A stretch of DNA of 36,510 nt, from contig WFND01000171.1 in NCBI GenBank assembly GCA_015484575.1, positions 1-36,510 of the forward strand, in the 5' to 3' direction. The notes below the pieces were generated by a model. The model was not told where the DNA came from. It saw only the letters and a list, made by a program, of their open reading frames with translations, and searched no databases. The DNA is from Helicobacteraceae bacterium. GTDB lineage: Bacteria; Campylobacterota; Campylobacteria; Campylobacterales; Sulfurimonadaceae. This document shows, piece after piece, positions 9,429-19,950 of the stretch. The position numbers and the translations under genes were made by a program. Positions within the stretch are counted from its first letter, which is position 1. Each line of letters opens with the position of its first letter.

Positions 9429-10914
9429 CTGCTGAGTTTATAACAGCTTTCATATTTGCATGAGCACTTCTCTGTGCAACTCCTCCACTTACAGTAACAT
9501 CAATACGCTCTCCCTTGTACATAAAACGGGTTTTGGCTACATGCTTGTTTACTTTATTTGCAAAAGTGATTGCCCCTTTTAAGTCTGTATCGCTTAAAAG
9601 TGCTAAAAACTCTTCACCGCCAAAACGACCGACAACATCAACATCACGACTCTCTTTTTTAAGAATTTTGGCAAATCCTGCAAGAACTGCATCTCCTGCC
9701 TCATGTCCATAAGTATCATTTACCTTTTTGAAAAAGTCTAAATCAAACATAACGATACAGTAGTTTCTGCCATAACGGTTAAATTCACCCTCTTTAATCT
9801 CTAAATACTCATCCAAAGCTCTCTTATTGTAAAGTTTGGTTAAAAAATCTTCACGCGAAGCTTTCTGTGCTTTTTGAAGTTCAGACTCTAAGTGAGCGAC
9901 TTTTGCACTTAATTTTGTCACTTTTGTGTTATGAAGTTTAAGATCTTTACTTAAAATTTCGGTACGCTCTTCTAATGTAGTTGCAATGGTAAAAAGTTTT
10001 TTATGAGCTGTCTTGAAGTCACTCTCTTTTTTAAGGTCAAATTTTTCAAGGTCACTTTTTATCTCTTGAATTTCACCTGTAGATATATCACTTCTTTCGA
10101 TTAAGTCTATAAGTTGTAAAGAGAGTTTATCTAAGATACTGTCTAAAGCAACAACCATATCTTTTACACTAGATTTATCTAAAGCTATACGAAGCTTAAT
10201 AACATCTCTAATCTCATCTTTCATACTCTCTGTAGCAAGTAGAGATGGATCTTTTTTGATTGTATCTGCAACGTTGGCTATTTTATCATTTACGCTAGAG
10301 GCGATAGATGGAACAAATGATGCTGTCATTAAAGAGGCGATCTGCTCTAAGTTACTCTTTGAAGCTGAACTTTTAGAACCGCTGACATCGATAGAGTCGA
10401 TAGTCTTTTTAAGATCTCCGGAGTAAACTTTACCCAGTTTTGAGAGTTTGTAGAGATATGTATCATCATAGAGTGTTAAAAAGTTTACCCAAGCCTGACG
10501 TAACTGTTCAAAATCTGCACTGTTAGTGTTTTTTTCTAAAATTCTTATGCTGTTTTTGGCTAGTTCACTAGCCTCTGCATTATGCAAAACTTCGATAGAC
10601 TGCAAGACTCTCTTATTTAGTGTCTTAAGAGACTCGAGTGTCTCTGCACATTGAGACGGTTGCATACGGTTTATCTTGGAGATAAGAAAACGTATAAGCT
10701 CTTGTGTCGTTCTGACATGGTACTGTTTGATTTCTGATTGAAAATTTTTATCTAAAAGCTTAAAGTATTTATCTACATGATTACAATCTTCTACCAATAT
10801 ACCGGCTTTTTTTGACTCCATACAGAAAGCTTCCGTGTAGGCATCGGGAGTTAGCAGTTTACCCTCGTTTTTAAGACGCTCAATCGCTCTTTTTATAATC
10901 TGGTTTACAGTCAT
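9373..10914 (-). CDS. GGDEF diguanylate cyclase with long helical N-terminal region
   Basis: C-terminal GGDEF domain: DFLTKLYNKRALDEYL, DLDFFKKVNDTYGHEAGD, RDVDVVGRFGGEEF (active GGEEF, RxxD I-site). Confidence 0.93.
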   Translation of the reverse strand: MTVNQIIKRAIERLKNEGKLLTPDAYTEAFCMESKKAGILVEDCNHVDKYFKLLDKNFQSEIKQYHVRTTQELIRFLISKINRMQPSQCAETLESLKTLNKRVLQSIEVLHNAEASELAKNSIRILEKNTNSADFEQLRQAWVNFLTLYDDTYLYKLSKLGKVYSGDLKKTIDSIDVSGSKSSASKSNLEQIASLMTASFVPSIASSVNDKIANVADTIKKDPSLLATESMKDEIRDVIKLRIALDKSSVKDMVVALDSILDKLSLQLIDLIERSDISTGEIQEIKSDLEKFDLKKESDFKTAHKKLFTIATTLEERTEILSKDLKLHNTKVTKLSAKVAHLESELQKAQKASREDFLTKLYNKRALDEYLEIKEGEFNRYGRNYCIVMFDLDFFKKVNDTYGHEAGDAVLAGFAKILKKESRDVDVVGRFGGEEFLALLSDTDLKGAITFANKVNKHVAKTRFMYKGERIDVTVSGGVAQRSAHANMKAVINSADEHLYSAKQKGRNRIEPS

Positions 10915-11420
10915 TTTATTCCTTTCATTGCACCTTGTGAGGCAACAGCAGCTATAAAACTATCTATCGCTTTTTGAGCACTCTGTTTTATCGCTTGAAA
11001 TCTTGCTTTGTCAGAGATAATAGCATTTGGTTCTATAGCAAAATCATAAACCCCTTTTGAGATGTATGTTTGTGACTTATCGGCTGATGTTCTTAATATA
11101 TTTAAAACTATATACGTACGGTATGTAACGATATATCCTTCACGATTATACTGTAAAGGAGAAAATTTAATCTTAGTTATTGCAATACGAAGATGGGTAT
11201 CTGAATGTATTTTATCTACCAAAGATGATCTGAATCTACTAACAACAGCTTCATTTACGGCATCTTTGATTAAAACCGTATTTTCAGGGTCTCTCATAGA
11301 GATAAGTATCTGCGTACTGACTTTTTCACCCACTACCTGCTTAGCATAGTGTGAGCTTGGCTTATAGCCACATCCGCTAATAAAGAGTAAAATCAGTAAA
11401 AAAACAAGAGATACTCTCAT
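10911..11420 (-). CDS. lptE: LptE-like LPS-assembly lipoprotein
   Basis: Lipobox LLFISGCGYKPSSHYAK; LptE-like length; adjacent to leuS. Confidence 0.7.
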   Translation of the reverse strand: MRVSLVFLLILLFISGCGYKPSSHYAKQVVGEKVSTQILISMRDPENTVLIKDAVNEAVVSRFRSSLVDKIHSDTHLRIAITKIKFSPLQYNREGYIVTYRTYIVLNILRTSADKSQTYISKGVYDFAIEPNAIISDKARFQAIKQSAQKAIDSFIAAVASQGAMKGIK

Positions 11421-11421
11421 C

Positions 11422-13872
11422 TTATCCCTTAATAACGATATTTACAAGCTTTTTAGGTACGACTATCTCTTTTACTATCTCTTTATCTTCTATCCATTTA
11501 GAGACAGCCTCTTTTGCTAAAGCTATGATAGTCTCTTTATCATCATCTACACCTACTTGTATCTCTGAACGTTTTTTGCCATTTACAGAGACAGCCATAT
11601 CTATACTATCTACAACAAAAACTTCCTCTTTTATCTCCTGTCTGCTAAGATTGTTACATGTAAAGTATCTCTCACTAAGCTCCCAACACAGATGCGGTGC
11701 GATAGGTTCCATGATAGATAGCAGTATCCAGTAGCCTTCTGTCCAGACATCTGCATTTTTCTGCTCATTTAGAGCATTCATCGCCTCCATAACACCTGCA
11801 ATCATAGTGTTGAAAGTGTATCGCTCCTCATATACTTCAAAAGAGCGTTTTAGAGCCTCATACACTTTCTTTCTTGCGTGTTTCTCTTCTTTGCTTAAAG
11901 TGTCGTGTTGTATCTGTGGAATACTCTTACATGTAAGCACGTTACTTGAACGGTCATTAAAACGTTTTAAAAATCTAAAAGCTCCTTCAACCGCACTGTC
12001 ATTCCACTCCAGCTCCTGTGTCGGCGGTGCTGCAAAGAGTATAAATACCCTTGCCGTATCTGCTCCGTATTTTTGAATAAGAGCATCAGGGTCAACCGTA
12101 TTGCCTTTTGATTTACTCATTTTTGAGCCATCTTTTAACACCATACCTTGTGTCAAAAGTCTGTCAAAAGGCTCGTCTATGTTTATATATCCTAAATCTC
12201 TCATAACTTTTGTAAAAAAACGTGCATAAAGCAGGTGAAGTATCGCATGTTCAATTCCACCTATGTAGTGATCGACTCCCATCCAATACTCTAACTCTTT
12301 AGCATCAAAGCCCATCTTTTGTTGAACCTCTTTTGAAGCCGTATAGCGTAAAAAGTACCAAGATGACTGCACAAAAGTATCCATTGTATCGGTTTCACGA
12401 ACAGCGTCTCTTGCACATTTTGGACATTTGCAATATTTCCATGTAGGGTGAGCTTCCAAGGGATTACCTTCCCCTGTTATCTCTATATCTTCAGGTAGTG
12501 CGATAGGCAGATTTTTTTTCTCTTCACTTACTATGCCACAGTTCTCACAGTGGACAAAAGGCATTGGTGCACCCCAGTAACGCTGACGTGAGACACCCCA
12601 ATCTTTTAGTTTGAAATTAATAACACGTTTACCTATATTTTCACTCTCAAAATGCTCTATAACCGCTCTTTTGGCATCATCACTGCGAAGTCCGTCAAAA
12701 CTTTCTGAATTAAACAGCTCTCCGACTTCCGTAAATGCACTCTCTTCTGGCAGTTCACCATTAAAAGGCTTGATAACAGGTGTAATACTTAAACCATATT
12801 TACCGGCAAACTCATAATCTCTCTCATCATGTGCAGGAACAGCCATAACAGCTCCGCTGCCATAATCCATCAATACAAAATTTGCCACCCAAACAGGGAT
12901 ACTTTTGCCGGTTAACGGATGTACAACAGAGATATTTAAGGCTACTCCCGATTTCTCTTTTTGTCTATCTATCGAGTTAGCATTTTTCATGGCTTTGATG
13001 GCCAAAATAGTCTCATCATCAAGAAGTCTGTTCTCTATCATATATGATACTATCTCATGTTCTGGTGCCAAGGCTGTATATGTTACACCGTATATGGTAT
13101 CTGCTCTTGTAGTAAATACATCAAAGCTCTCAAAAGCGTTAGATAGCTTTTCTTTTGAACTCTCATCAAAAAATAGATCAAACTCCAAACCGCTTGATTT
13201 ACCTATCCAGTTCTCTTGCATAGTAATAACCTGCTTAGGCCAACCGTCTTGCAATTTACTCAAATCCTCTAAAAGCTCATCGGCATAATCAGATATTTTA
13301 AGATAGTACTGATACATCTCTTTTTGGACAACCTCCGTATCACAACGCCAACAGTGACCGTCAATAACCTGCTCATTTGCCAAAACGGTTTTATCGTGAG
13401 GACACCAGTTTAAAAAACCACGCTTACGATATAGCAGACCTTTTTCAAACATATCGATGATAAAGCCCTGCTCAAACTTTGTATATAGCTCATCAGAAGT
13501 GGCAAATTCACGCTCTTTTGAGAAAGAGAGTCCAAGTGTCACAAGCTCTTTACGCATATAGTCTATATTTTCATACGTCCATTTTTTCGGATGAGCTCCA
13601 TTTTTAATAGCGGCATTTTCAGCAGGCATACCAAAACTGTCCCAGCCGATAGGATGAAGTACATTATAACCTTGCTGACGATAATGTCTTGCAAATGCGT
13701 CACCTATACTATAGTTGCGTACATGACCCATATGAAGACGTCCGCTAGGAAAAGGAAACATACTTAAGATGTATTTTTTCTCTTTTTCAAAGTTCTCTTG
13801 AGGTTCAAAACTTGAGTGTTTATCCCAAAAATCCTGCCATTTTTTTTCTATATCAGATGGATTATATTCCAT
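11422..13872 (-). CDS. leuS: Leucyl-tRNA synthetase
   Basis: [21 protein letters not shown] (HIGH motif), [16 protein letters not shown] (KMSKS), editing domain. Confidence 0.98.
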   Translation of the reverse strand: MEYNPSDIEKKWQDFWDKHSSFEPQENFEKEKKYILSMFPFPSGRLHMGHVRNYSIGDAFARHYRQQGYNVLHPIGWDSFGMPAENAAIKNGAHPKKWTYENIDYMRKELVTLGLSFSKEREFATSDELYTKFEQGFIIDMFEKGLLYRKRGFLNWCPHDKTVLANEQVIDGHCWRCDTEVVQKEMYQYYLKISDYADELLEDLSKLQDGWPKQVITMQENWIGKSSGLEFDLFFDESSKEKLSNAFESFDVFTTRADTIYGVTYTALAPEHEIVSYMIENRLLDDETILAIKAMKNANSIDRQKEKSGVALNISVVHPLTGKSIPVWVANFVLMDYGSGAVMAVPAHDERDYEFAGKYGLSITPVIKPFNGELPEESAFTEVGELFNSESFDGLRSDDAKRAVIEHFESENIGKRVINFKLKDWGVSRQRYWGAPMPFVHCENCGIVSEEKKNLPIALPEDIEITGEGNPLEAHPTWKYCKCPKCARDAVRETDTMDTFVQSSWYFLRYTASKEVQQKMGFDAKELEYWMGVDHYIGGIEHAILHLLYARFFTKVMRDLGYINIDEPFDRLLTQGMVLKDGSKMSKSKGNTVDPDALIQKYGADTARVFILFAAPPTQELEWNDSAVEGAFRFLKRFNDRSSNVLTCKSIPQIQHDTLSKEEKHARKKVYEALKRSFEVYEERYTFNTMIAGVMEAMNALNEQKNADVWTEGYWILLSIMEPIAPHLCWELSERYFTCNNLSRQEIKEEVFVVDSIDMAVSVNGKKRSEIQVGVDDDKETIIALAKEAVSKWIEDKEIVKEIVVPKKLVNIVIKG
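11654..11663. repeat. TTACATGTAA palindrome, copy 6 (leuS, FTCN frame)
   Basis: Exact match; context GTTACATGTAAA. Confidence 0.95.
11927..11936. repeat. TTACATGTAA palindrome, copy 7 (leuS, LTCK frame)
   Basis: Exact match; context CTTACATGTAAG. Confidence 0.95.
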
Positions 13873-13883
13873 AAATACTCCTC

Positions 13884-13893
13884 TTACATGTAA
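13884..13893. repeat. TTACATGTAA palindrome, copy 8 (intergenic, next to leuS RBS)
   Basis: Exact match; context CTTACATGTAAG. Confidence 0.95.
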
Positions 13894-13899
13894 GCAAAA

Positions 13900-14238
13900 T
13901 CAATACTCTTCTCGTACCTTAGAACTCTCTATAAATACAATGATAATTGAGAAGATATTGGCTATCAAAGCACCGATAGCAAGGGCTACTCCCCACTCCA
14001 TATTTCCAACAATTTCTACATAGATAAAAGCCGGTATCAAGTGAATATCTGCCACTAAAGAACTTGCAAAAAGTTCCGCAGAGAGTAGATTACGAACACC
14101 AATTTTTAAAATTGTTGAGACCATGTTAAGACTCGCTGCCACAAATAGCACCATCGAGTTATGCTCATACAAAAAACCTGCCGTTGATGTTAAGCTCATT
14201 AATGTAAAAAATACATAAATAACTTTTCCCCAATCCAT
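13900..14238 (-). CDS. DUF6394-like small membrane protein
   Basis: 112 aa, four predicted TM segments (MDWGKVIYVFFTLMSLTSTAGFLYEHN...), between secF and leuS. Confidence 0.7.
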   Translation of the reverse strand: MDWGKVIYVFFTLMSLTSTAGFLYEHNSMVLFVAASLNMVSTILKIGVRNLLSAELFASSLVADIHLIPAFIYVEIVGNMEWGVALAIGALIANIFSIIIVFIESSKVREEY

Positions 14239-14266
14239 AATCTACCTCCTAAATAGAACTGACTAA

Positions 14267-15238
14267 CTAAATAGTTCCCTGCTCATATTGCGCTCTCATC
14301 TTCTCTTTTTCAGCTTCACGTTTGGCTTTTTCGGCAAGTTTTGCACGATAATTTTTAATATCAAAACCAAAAAGCAACAGCATAGGAGATGCGACAAAAA
14401 TAGAGCTGTACGTACCGACAACGATACCGACTAAAAGCGTAAATGCAAAAGCGTTAATAATTTCACCGCCAAACAAGTAGAGAGTTAAAACAACAAAAAA
14501 TGTCGTTAATGATGTCAAAGTCGTACGAGATAAAGTACGTGTAATAGACTCATCTATAACACCCTCAAGCACGACTGTTTTCATGCTAGTAATTCCCTCA
14601 CGAATTCTATCAAATACGATAATAGTATCATTTAAAGAGTAACCCAAAATCGTTAAAAGTGCGGCCAATACATCAAGATTTACAGGTATCTGAAATAGAG
14701 CCAATGCACCGATTGCGATAGATATATCATGCACCAAAGCCATAATAGAAGCTACGGCAAAACGCCACTCAAATCTAAAAGCAACATACAGTAAAATACC
14801 CAAAGTTGCCAAAAGAAGCGACATAAGACCCTGCTCTCTAAGCTCATTTCCAACTTTCGGACCAACCATGTCAACACGTCTAATTTTAAACTTTCCTGTT
14901 CCTTGAAGTGTTTTTGATGTTATATCCGCCACATCATTTGAGACACTTTTAGAACTTCCGCTAAGACGAATAATCACCTCTTGAGGTGAGCCAAATTCAG
15001 TGATACTTGCATCTTTAAAAGCACTGTTAGTGGCTAATTTTTCACGCATAAGCTTAATTGGTGCCGCTTTTTCATATTTTACCTGAACTATTGTTCCTCC
15101 GGCAAAATCAACACCAAAATTGAGTCCTTTTGTAAAGAGAAGCACATAAGAGGTCAAAACCATGACAACCGAGAGAATCATCATCTTTTTTGATTGCCCC
15201 ATAAAGTCATAGGTTCTAGTATATTTAAAAAATTCCAT
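14267..15238 (-). CDS. secF: Protein translocase subunit SecF
   Basis: GLNFGVDFAGGTIVQVKY; LTILGYSLNDTIIVFDRIRE. Confidence 0.97.
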   Translation of the reverse strand: MEFFKYTRTYDFMGQSKKMMILSVVMVLTSYVLLFTKGLNFGVDFAGGTIVQVKYEKAAPIKLMREKLATNSAFKDASITEFGSPQEVIIRLSGSSKSVSNDVADITSKTLQGTGKFKIRRVDMVGPKVGNELREQGLMSLLLATLGILLYVAFRFEWRFAVASIMALVHDISIAIGALALFQIPVNLDVLAALLTILGYSLNDTIIVFDRIREGITSMKTVVLEGVIDESITRTLSRTTLTSLTTFFVVLTLYLFGGEIINAFAFTLLVGIVVGTYSSIFVASPMLLLFGFDIKNYRAKLAEKAKREAEKEKMRAQYEQGTI

Positions 15239-16828
15239 CTACGCCTCCTTCTTTATACCAAACCAAAATGTGATATTTTTGGATTTTTGGATTTTAGGCT
15301 CTAACATCTCATAGATTCCGTGTGTTCCCAATATAGCTGTAAGCATAGATGCTAAGATACCTATACTGATAGTAATAGCAAAACCTTTAACAGAGCCGCT
15401 ACCGTAAGCATACAGAACAACTGCTGCGATTAGAGTTGTGATATTTGCATCTAAAATAGCTCTCATCGCATTATCATATCCCTCTTCTATCGCTTTATGA
15501 ATAGAGACACCCTGATACAGAAGCTCTCTGATACGTTCGGATATAATAACATTGGCATCAACCGCCATACCGACGGTAAGAACTATACCCGCCATACCGG
15601 GCAGGGTAAGTGTAGCTCCAAAGAGTGCCATTACGGCTAAGATAAGAAACAGGTTTACAACCAAAGCAACATTGGCGATAACACCTGCCATGCGGTAATA
15701 AACCAACATAAACAGTATAACCAAAGCAAAACCGCCTATAAGAGCAATCATACTCGCTCTAATACTATCTGCACCCAAACTAGGGCCGACAGAGCGTTTT
15801 TCCATCAAAAAGATAGGTGCCAACAGTGCTCCGGAACGAAGTGCAATAGCTAAGTCATTTGCACTAGCAACTGTGTAATTACCGCTTATCTGACCTGAAC
15901 CGCCACCGATACGCTCATTGATTACAGGGTCGCTCATAACTTTACCGTCAAGAACTACGGCAAGACGTTTTCCCACATTTTTACCTGTGAAATCACCAAA
16001 AATTTGAGCACCTTCCGAATCTAGGGAGAAGTTTATTAAAGGTTTATTGTTTTTATTGAAACCTACAGAAGCGTTAGTAAGCATACCGCCGTCTAAGATA
16101 GGAATTTCACGCACAAGATACTTAACCTCTGGACGCTGTGCATCTTCTAGGATAACATCTCCATACTCTGCAGCTTCAGATGCACTCATCTGATAGACAC
16201 GCATAGCACGATCTTCATCTATAGCCATAAGCTCTAGTTTTGCCGCACGAGAGATAAGTTCACGAGCACGTTTTTCATCTTCTGCCGTCTTGATACCCGG
16301 TAGTTCAACAAGAATTTTATCTTCACCTTGACGAGCTACGGTAGGCTCTGCCAAACCAAACTGGTCAAGACGGTTTCTGATAGTCTCTATAGCCTGTTCA
16401 ATAGCTTGTGCCTGAATCTTTTTAACAGCCTCTTTGCTGTAGCTTAAACGATAAGCTTCACCATCTTTTGTAACTGTCAAATCTTTAATATCTTTAAGCA
16501 TCTTATCTACCGCAGGTATATCATCACTGTCTAAAACACTAAAAGAGACATTGTCTGCATTTGCACTCAACTCATCTAGTAAAATCTCTTCACGATTTGA
16601 GAAGTGTTTTACACTTGAGGCAACCGATTTTAACTTTGTAACTACCGCCTCTTCGGTTTTTACACCAAGAAGCATATGAAGACCACCTTGAAGGTCAAGA
16701 CCCAAGTTTATCTTAGCACCCTTGTCCAACTGTAAAAGAGAAGGTGCAGAAAAGAAAAGTCCAAATACCATCGCCAAAGCGAAGATTATGATACGAAAAT
16801 TAAGCTTCATCCTCATACTTTCGTGCAA
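15239..16828 (-). CDS. secD: Protein translocase subunit SecD
   Basis: KINLGLDLQGGLHMLLGV; GMAVDANVIISERIREL; start could be 16816 or 16810. Confidence 0.97.
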   Translation of the reverse strand: MHESMRMKLNFRIIIFALAMVFGLFFSAPSLLQLDKGAKINLGLDLQGGLHMLLGVKTEEAVVTKLKSVASSVKHFSNREEILLDELSANADNVSFSVLDSDDIPAVDKMLKDIKDLTVTKDGEAYRLSYSKEAVKKIQAQAIEQAIETIRNRLDQFGLAEPTVARQGEDKILVELPGIKTAEDEKRARELISRAAKLELMAIDEDRAMRVYQMSASEAAEYGDVILEDAQRPEVKYLVREIPILDGGMLTNASVGFNKNNKPLINFSLDSEGAQIFGDFTGKNVGKRLAVVLDGKVMSDPVINERIGGGSGQISGNYTVASANDLAIALRSGALLAPIFLMEKRSVGPSLGADSIRASMIALIGGFALVILFMLVYYRMAGVIANVALVVNLFLILAVMALFGATLTLPGMAGIVLTVGMAVDANVIISERIRELLYQGVSIHKAIEEGYDNAMRAILDANITTLIAAVVLYAYGSGSVKGFAITISIGILASMLTAILGTHGIYEMLEPKIQKSKNITFWFGIKKEA

Positions 16829-17066
16829 CAGATTGCTTATTTAATCTAACGACTACGTCATTATTTAGTTTTACGGAAAAGAAATTGTTTTCAACTTTTT
16901 TCACTTCTACTATCAAACCACCATCAGTGATGATTTTGTCACCTTTTTGCAACTCTTCTATCATAGCCTTATGCTTTTTAGCCTGTTGTTGTTGTGGGCG
17001 AATAATAATAAAATACATAATCGCGATTAAAAAAATAAATGGTAATAGCTGTGCTAATATCTCCAT
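16800..17066 (-). CDS. yajC: Preprotein translocase subunit YajC
   Basis: FLIAIMYFIIIRPQQQQAKKHKAMIEELQKGDKIITDGG. Confidence 0.96.
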   Translation of the reverse strand: MEILAQLLPFIFLIAIMYFIIIRPQQQQAKKHKAMIEELQKGDKIITDGGLIVEVKKVENNFFSVKLNNDVVVRLNKQSVARKYEDEA

Positions 17067-17149
17067 GGTAACTGTGTCCTTTTAAAAAATTTGTGAATTA
17101 TACTACTTTATGGCTAATAAACTGTTTTGTTATATATTATTTCTGATTT

Positions 17150-17824
17150 TTAGAGGTGTTCTGAAATAATCTCTCCATCTTTCATACTTATAATCGTATC
17201 TGAAATCGCTGCTATCTCTTCATCATGGGTCGCTATAAGGATACATTTTGCACTTGTTTTTAGATACTCTTTTAATGTTTCTAGTATAACCTGTGCTGTT
17301 TTTGAATCAACATTTCCCGTAGGCTCATCTGCTAAAATGACTTTTGGATTATTTATTAAAGCTCTAGCTATAGCTCCACGCTGTCTCTCTCCGCCTGAAA
17401 CCTCTGAAGCGTATGATTTTAAACGATGTTTCAGACCCATTTTATTTAAGATACCGACCGCTCTCTCTTTACGCTCTTTGGCACTAATATTTCTGTCACT
17501 AAGAAGTGCGGACTCTACATTTTCAAGCAGAGTTAAAACAGGGATAAGGTGGTGAAACTGAAAAACATAACCTATAAAATCACGTCTAAAAAGAGATAGC
17601 TTTCCAACTTCGTCTAAAGTTTTACCCTCATAAAAAACATCTCCTTTTGTTGGAGTGTCCAAACTTCCGATAATATTTAACAGTGTACTTTTTCCACAGC
17701 CTGAACTACCCATAAGAGCATATATTTTTCCCTCTTTTAGAGTTAGATTTATATCTTTTAAAGCCGGAATAAGACCGTTGTCATAATCTTTATATAGATG
17801 TTTTACCTCTATTATGTTACTCAT
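17150..17824 (-). CDS. ABC transporter ATP-binding protein (LolD/MacB-type)
   Basis: Walker A GSSGCGKST, signature VSGGERQRGAIARAL, Walker B VILADEPTGNVD. Confidence 0.95.
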   Translation of the reverse strand: MSNIIEVKHLYKDYDNGLIPALKDINLTLKEGKIYALMGSSGCGKSTLLNIIGSLDTPTKGDVFYEGKTLDEVGKLSLFRRDFIGYVFQFHHLIPVLTLLENVESALLSDRNISAKERKERAVGILNKMGLKHRLKSYASEVSGGERQRGAIARALINNPKVILADEPTGNVDSKTAQVILETLKEYLKTSAKCILIATHDEEIAAISDTIISMKDGEIISEHL

Positions 17825-18944
17825 GGCGTATCGCTTTTGCTATCTGAATTTTTGTTATGTACAGTATGGGAAATATGATAGAAAAAACTGCAGTAATTAA
17901 AGATATAAGCATTACATTAGCAAAGACGGTTATATCCGGCGATGATGGAAAATACATGGACATCTCAGGAAAACTGTTTTGAAGCAGTTGCATTACCGGA
18001 TATGAGAGAGTGTAACCCAAAATACTGCCAAAATAAGACAACAAGAGAGCTTCAAGTAAAAAGACCTCTATAATCATCATTTTTGACCAACCTATAGCAC
18101 TTAAGATACCTATCTCTTTTGTGCGTTCACTTAGTGCCATTATAAAGATATTTAACAAAACTGCGACTGCTATCATAAGTGTCAAAACAGAGATGATTTT
18201 TGAAAAGTAAAATATACTCTTGATAGGACCTAGATGGTTTGGCAACTGCATACTCTCAACAGCACGCATATCCGGAAAATTTTTCTCTATATATCTTAAT
18301 GTCTGTTGTATTTTTGTAGTATCTTTTAACTTCAGCAGAAGAAGGCTTATTTTATCTTTTTTGTCCATAAGATATTGAGCACTAGAGAGGTCTGTAATAA
18401 CTCCCATATTTAAAAAGTTAAGCCAACTAGAGAAGAGTCCTACAATCTTATATGTTTTACCTTTTGAGAGTTTTAGAGTATCATTTACATGTAAGTTAAA
18501 CACTTTAGACATCTTCTCTCCGATAACCACCTCATTGTCTGCATCTTTTATACTACGTCCTTGTGTTATATTGAAACCCAAACGGATAGAAAAAGTATTA
18601 AAATCCGACACTCCAAGTAAAAATGCTGCTGATTTGCCCCTTATTCTTGTGCGATTTATCAGCAGAGAATCATATCTTTGCACCGTATTCATATTGACAA
18701 TCTTATCTGTAGTATTTTTATCTATAATCGAAGTTACGGGAGATGAGGCGTATTTAGCCTGAATGGCTATATCTATATTTTGATCTTTAATGAGAGTAGA
18801 AATCTGTTTTGTAAAAGAGTGACTGATACCGGTTAATATACTATATAACAATATGATAAGAGTAACAGAAAACAGAGCAAAGAAAGAGCGTAAGCGAGTA
18901 CGAAAAATATTTCGTACCGCATACGTTAAAATGATTTTAAACAT
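17817..18944 (-). CDS. ABC transporter permease, FtsX/MacB/LolC family
   Basis: N-terminal TM, large periplasmic domain, C-terminal FtsX-like domain (ALSERTKEIGILSAIGWSKMMI); overlaps the ATPase gene. Confidence 0.9.
   Translation of the reverse strand: MFKIILTYAVRNIFRTRLRSFFALFSVTLIILLYSILTGISHSFTKQISTLIKDQNIDIAIQAKYASSPVTSIIDKNTTDKIVNMNTVQRYDSLLINRTRIRGKSAAFLLGVSDFNTFSIRLGFNITQGRSIKDADNEVVIGEKMSKVFNLHVNDTLKLSKGKTYKIVGLFSSWLNFLNMGVITDLSSAQYLMDKKDKISLLLLKLKDTTKIQQTLRYIEKNFPDMRAVESMQLPNHLGPIKSIFYFSKIISVLTLMIAVAVLLNIFIMALSERTKEIGILSAIGWSKMMIIEVFLLEALLLSYFGSILGYTLSYPVMQLLQNSFPEMSMYFPSSPDITVFANVMLISLITAVFSIIFPILYITKIQIAKAIRHE
18485..18494. repeat. TTACATGTAA palindrome, copy 9 (ABC permease, LHVN frame)
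   Basis: Exact match; context TTTACATGTAAG. Confidence 0.95.
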
Positions 18945-18952
18945 TAAACTGC

Positions 18953-19903
18953 TTAAATATCAGCAGCCGAACAGTCCATTACACCCAACGCTTTACCTTC
19001 AGATGTCACATTGAAAAGACCATTAGAGCCACTTTTTACTACTGCTGTCTGTCCACCGGCACCTTTGATAGTAACAGTAGCATTTTTACCATTTACATCT
19101 CCGGAACTAGAAATTGTAACAACACCTAAATCAGGGTCTGTATATGTAGAGCTAAATGTTGTAGATGAGCCATTCATATTTACACTGACATTTTGGAAAG
19201 TATAGTTTTTACCTGCAGTATTATCTTTGATAGATATTTTACTTATAGTTAAAGTTTTTGTTCCGGTTGTATTGTCGGTGCTTAAAGATAAATTACTATT
19301 GCTTGAATAAAAGCTGCCCCCAGTAATACTTGTAGTCACATTAACACTCTCATGAGTATTAGGATTAGTTGATTTTATATTCAATGAGTCTGCAGAGAAG
19401 TTTAAAGTCATCGCCTCTCCACTTGTACTAGTTGATACAGCCATAGAGCCATTAATATAGCTTTTTACACCTACGGTAGATTCATTACAGTAGTTATTAA
19501 AAGAGTATGTACCGCTTTTACCGTTTGAAGAGGTAGTAACGCTCATTGTTCCACCGCATGAACCTTGTGTTACTTGAGTTTCTCTAACATTTTTTAGATT
19601 ATCAGTACCTAGACCGTTTTGTTCTAACATATCCGATACATTTTTTGCCAACTGTTTAACCGGCACAAACGTATCTGCACCTCTTAGTTGCGGTGCTGTC
19701 TTAGTAGGAGTATAATCACATCCTACTTCATCTGACACACTCTGCACAAATTTATTAACATTTTGTGGGCTAAGCTGTGCGGTTGCAGCCGTACTGCCTG
19801 AGTTGCCGCCACCGGAACTACTGCCACCGCCTCCACAGCCGACTATCAACCCCATTGCCAATGTTGCTGCTGTTAGATTTAATAATAATTTTGAACGTTT
19901 CAT
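18953..19903 (-). CDS. Putative lipoprotein of unknown function
   Basis: Lipobox MGLIVGCGGGGSSSGGGNSG, beta-rich Ser/Thr/Asn-rich body; 8 bp upstream of the permease gene. Confidence 0.75.
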   Translation of the reverse strand: MKRSKLLLNLTAATLAMGLIVGCGGGGSSSGGGNSGSTAATAQLSPQNVNKFVQSVSDEVGCDYTPTKTAPQLRGADTFVPVKQLAKNVSDMLEQNGLGTDNLKNVRETQVTQGSCGGTMSVTTSSNGKSGTYSFNNYCNESTVGVKSYINGSMAVSTSTSGEAMTLNFSADSLNIKSTNPNTHESVNVTTSITGGSFYSSNSNLSLSTDNTTGTKTLTISKISIKDNTAGKNYTFQNVSVNMNGSSTTFSSTYTDPDLGVVTISSSGDVNGKNATVTIKGAGGQTAVVKSGSNGLFNVTSEGKALGVMDCSAADI

Positions 19904-19950
19904 AATAGACTCCTTGTGCCTTCATATACTATAATGTATCCTAAATATAT

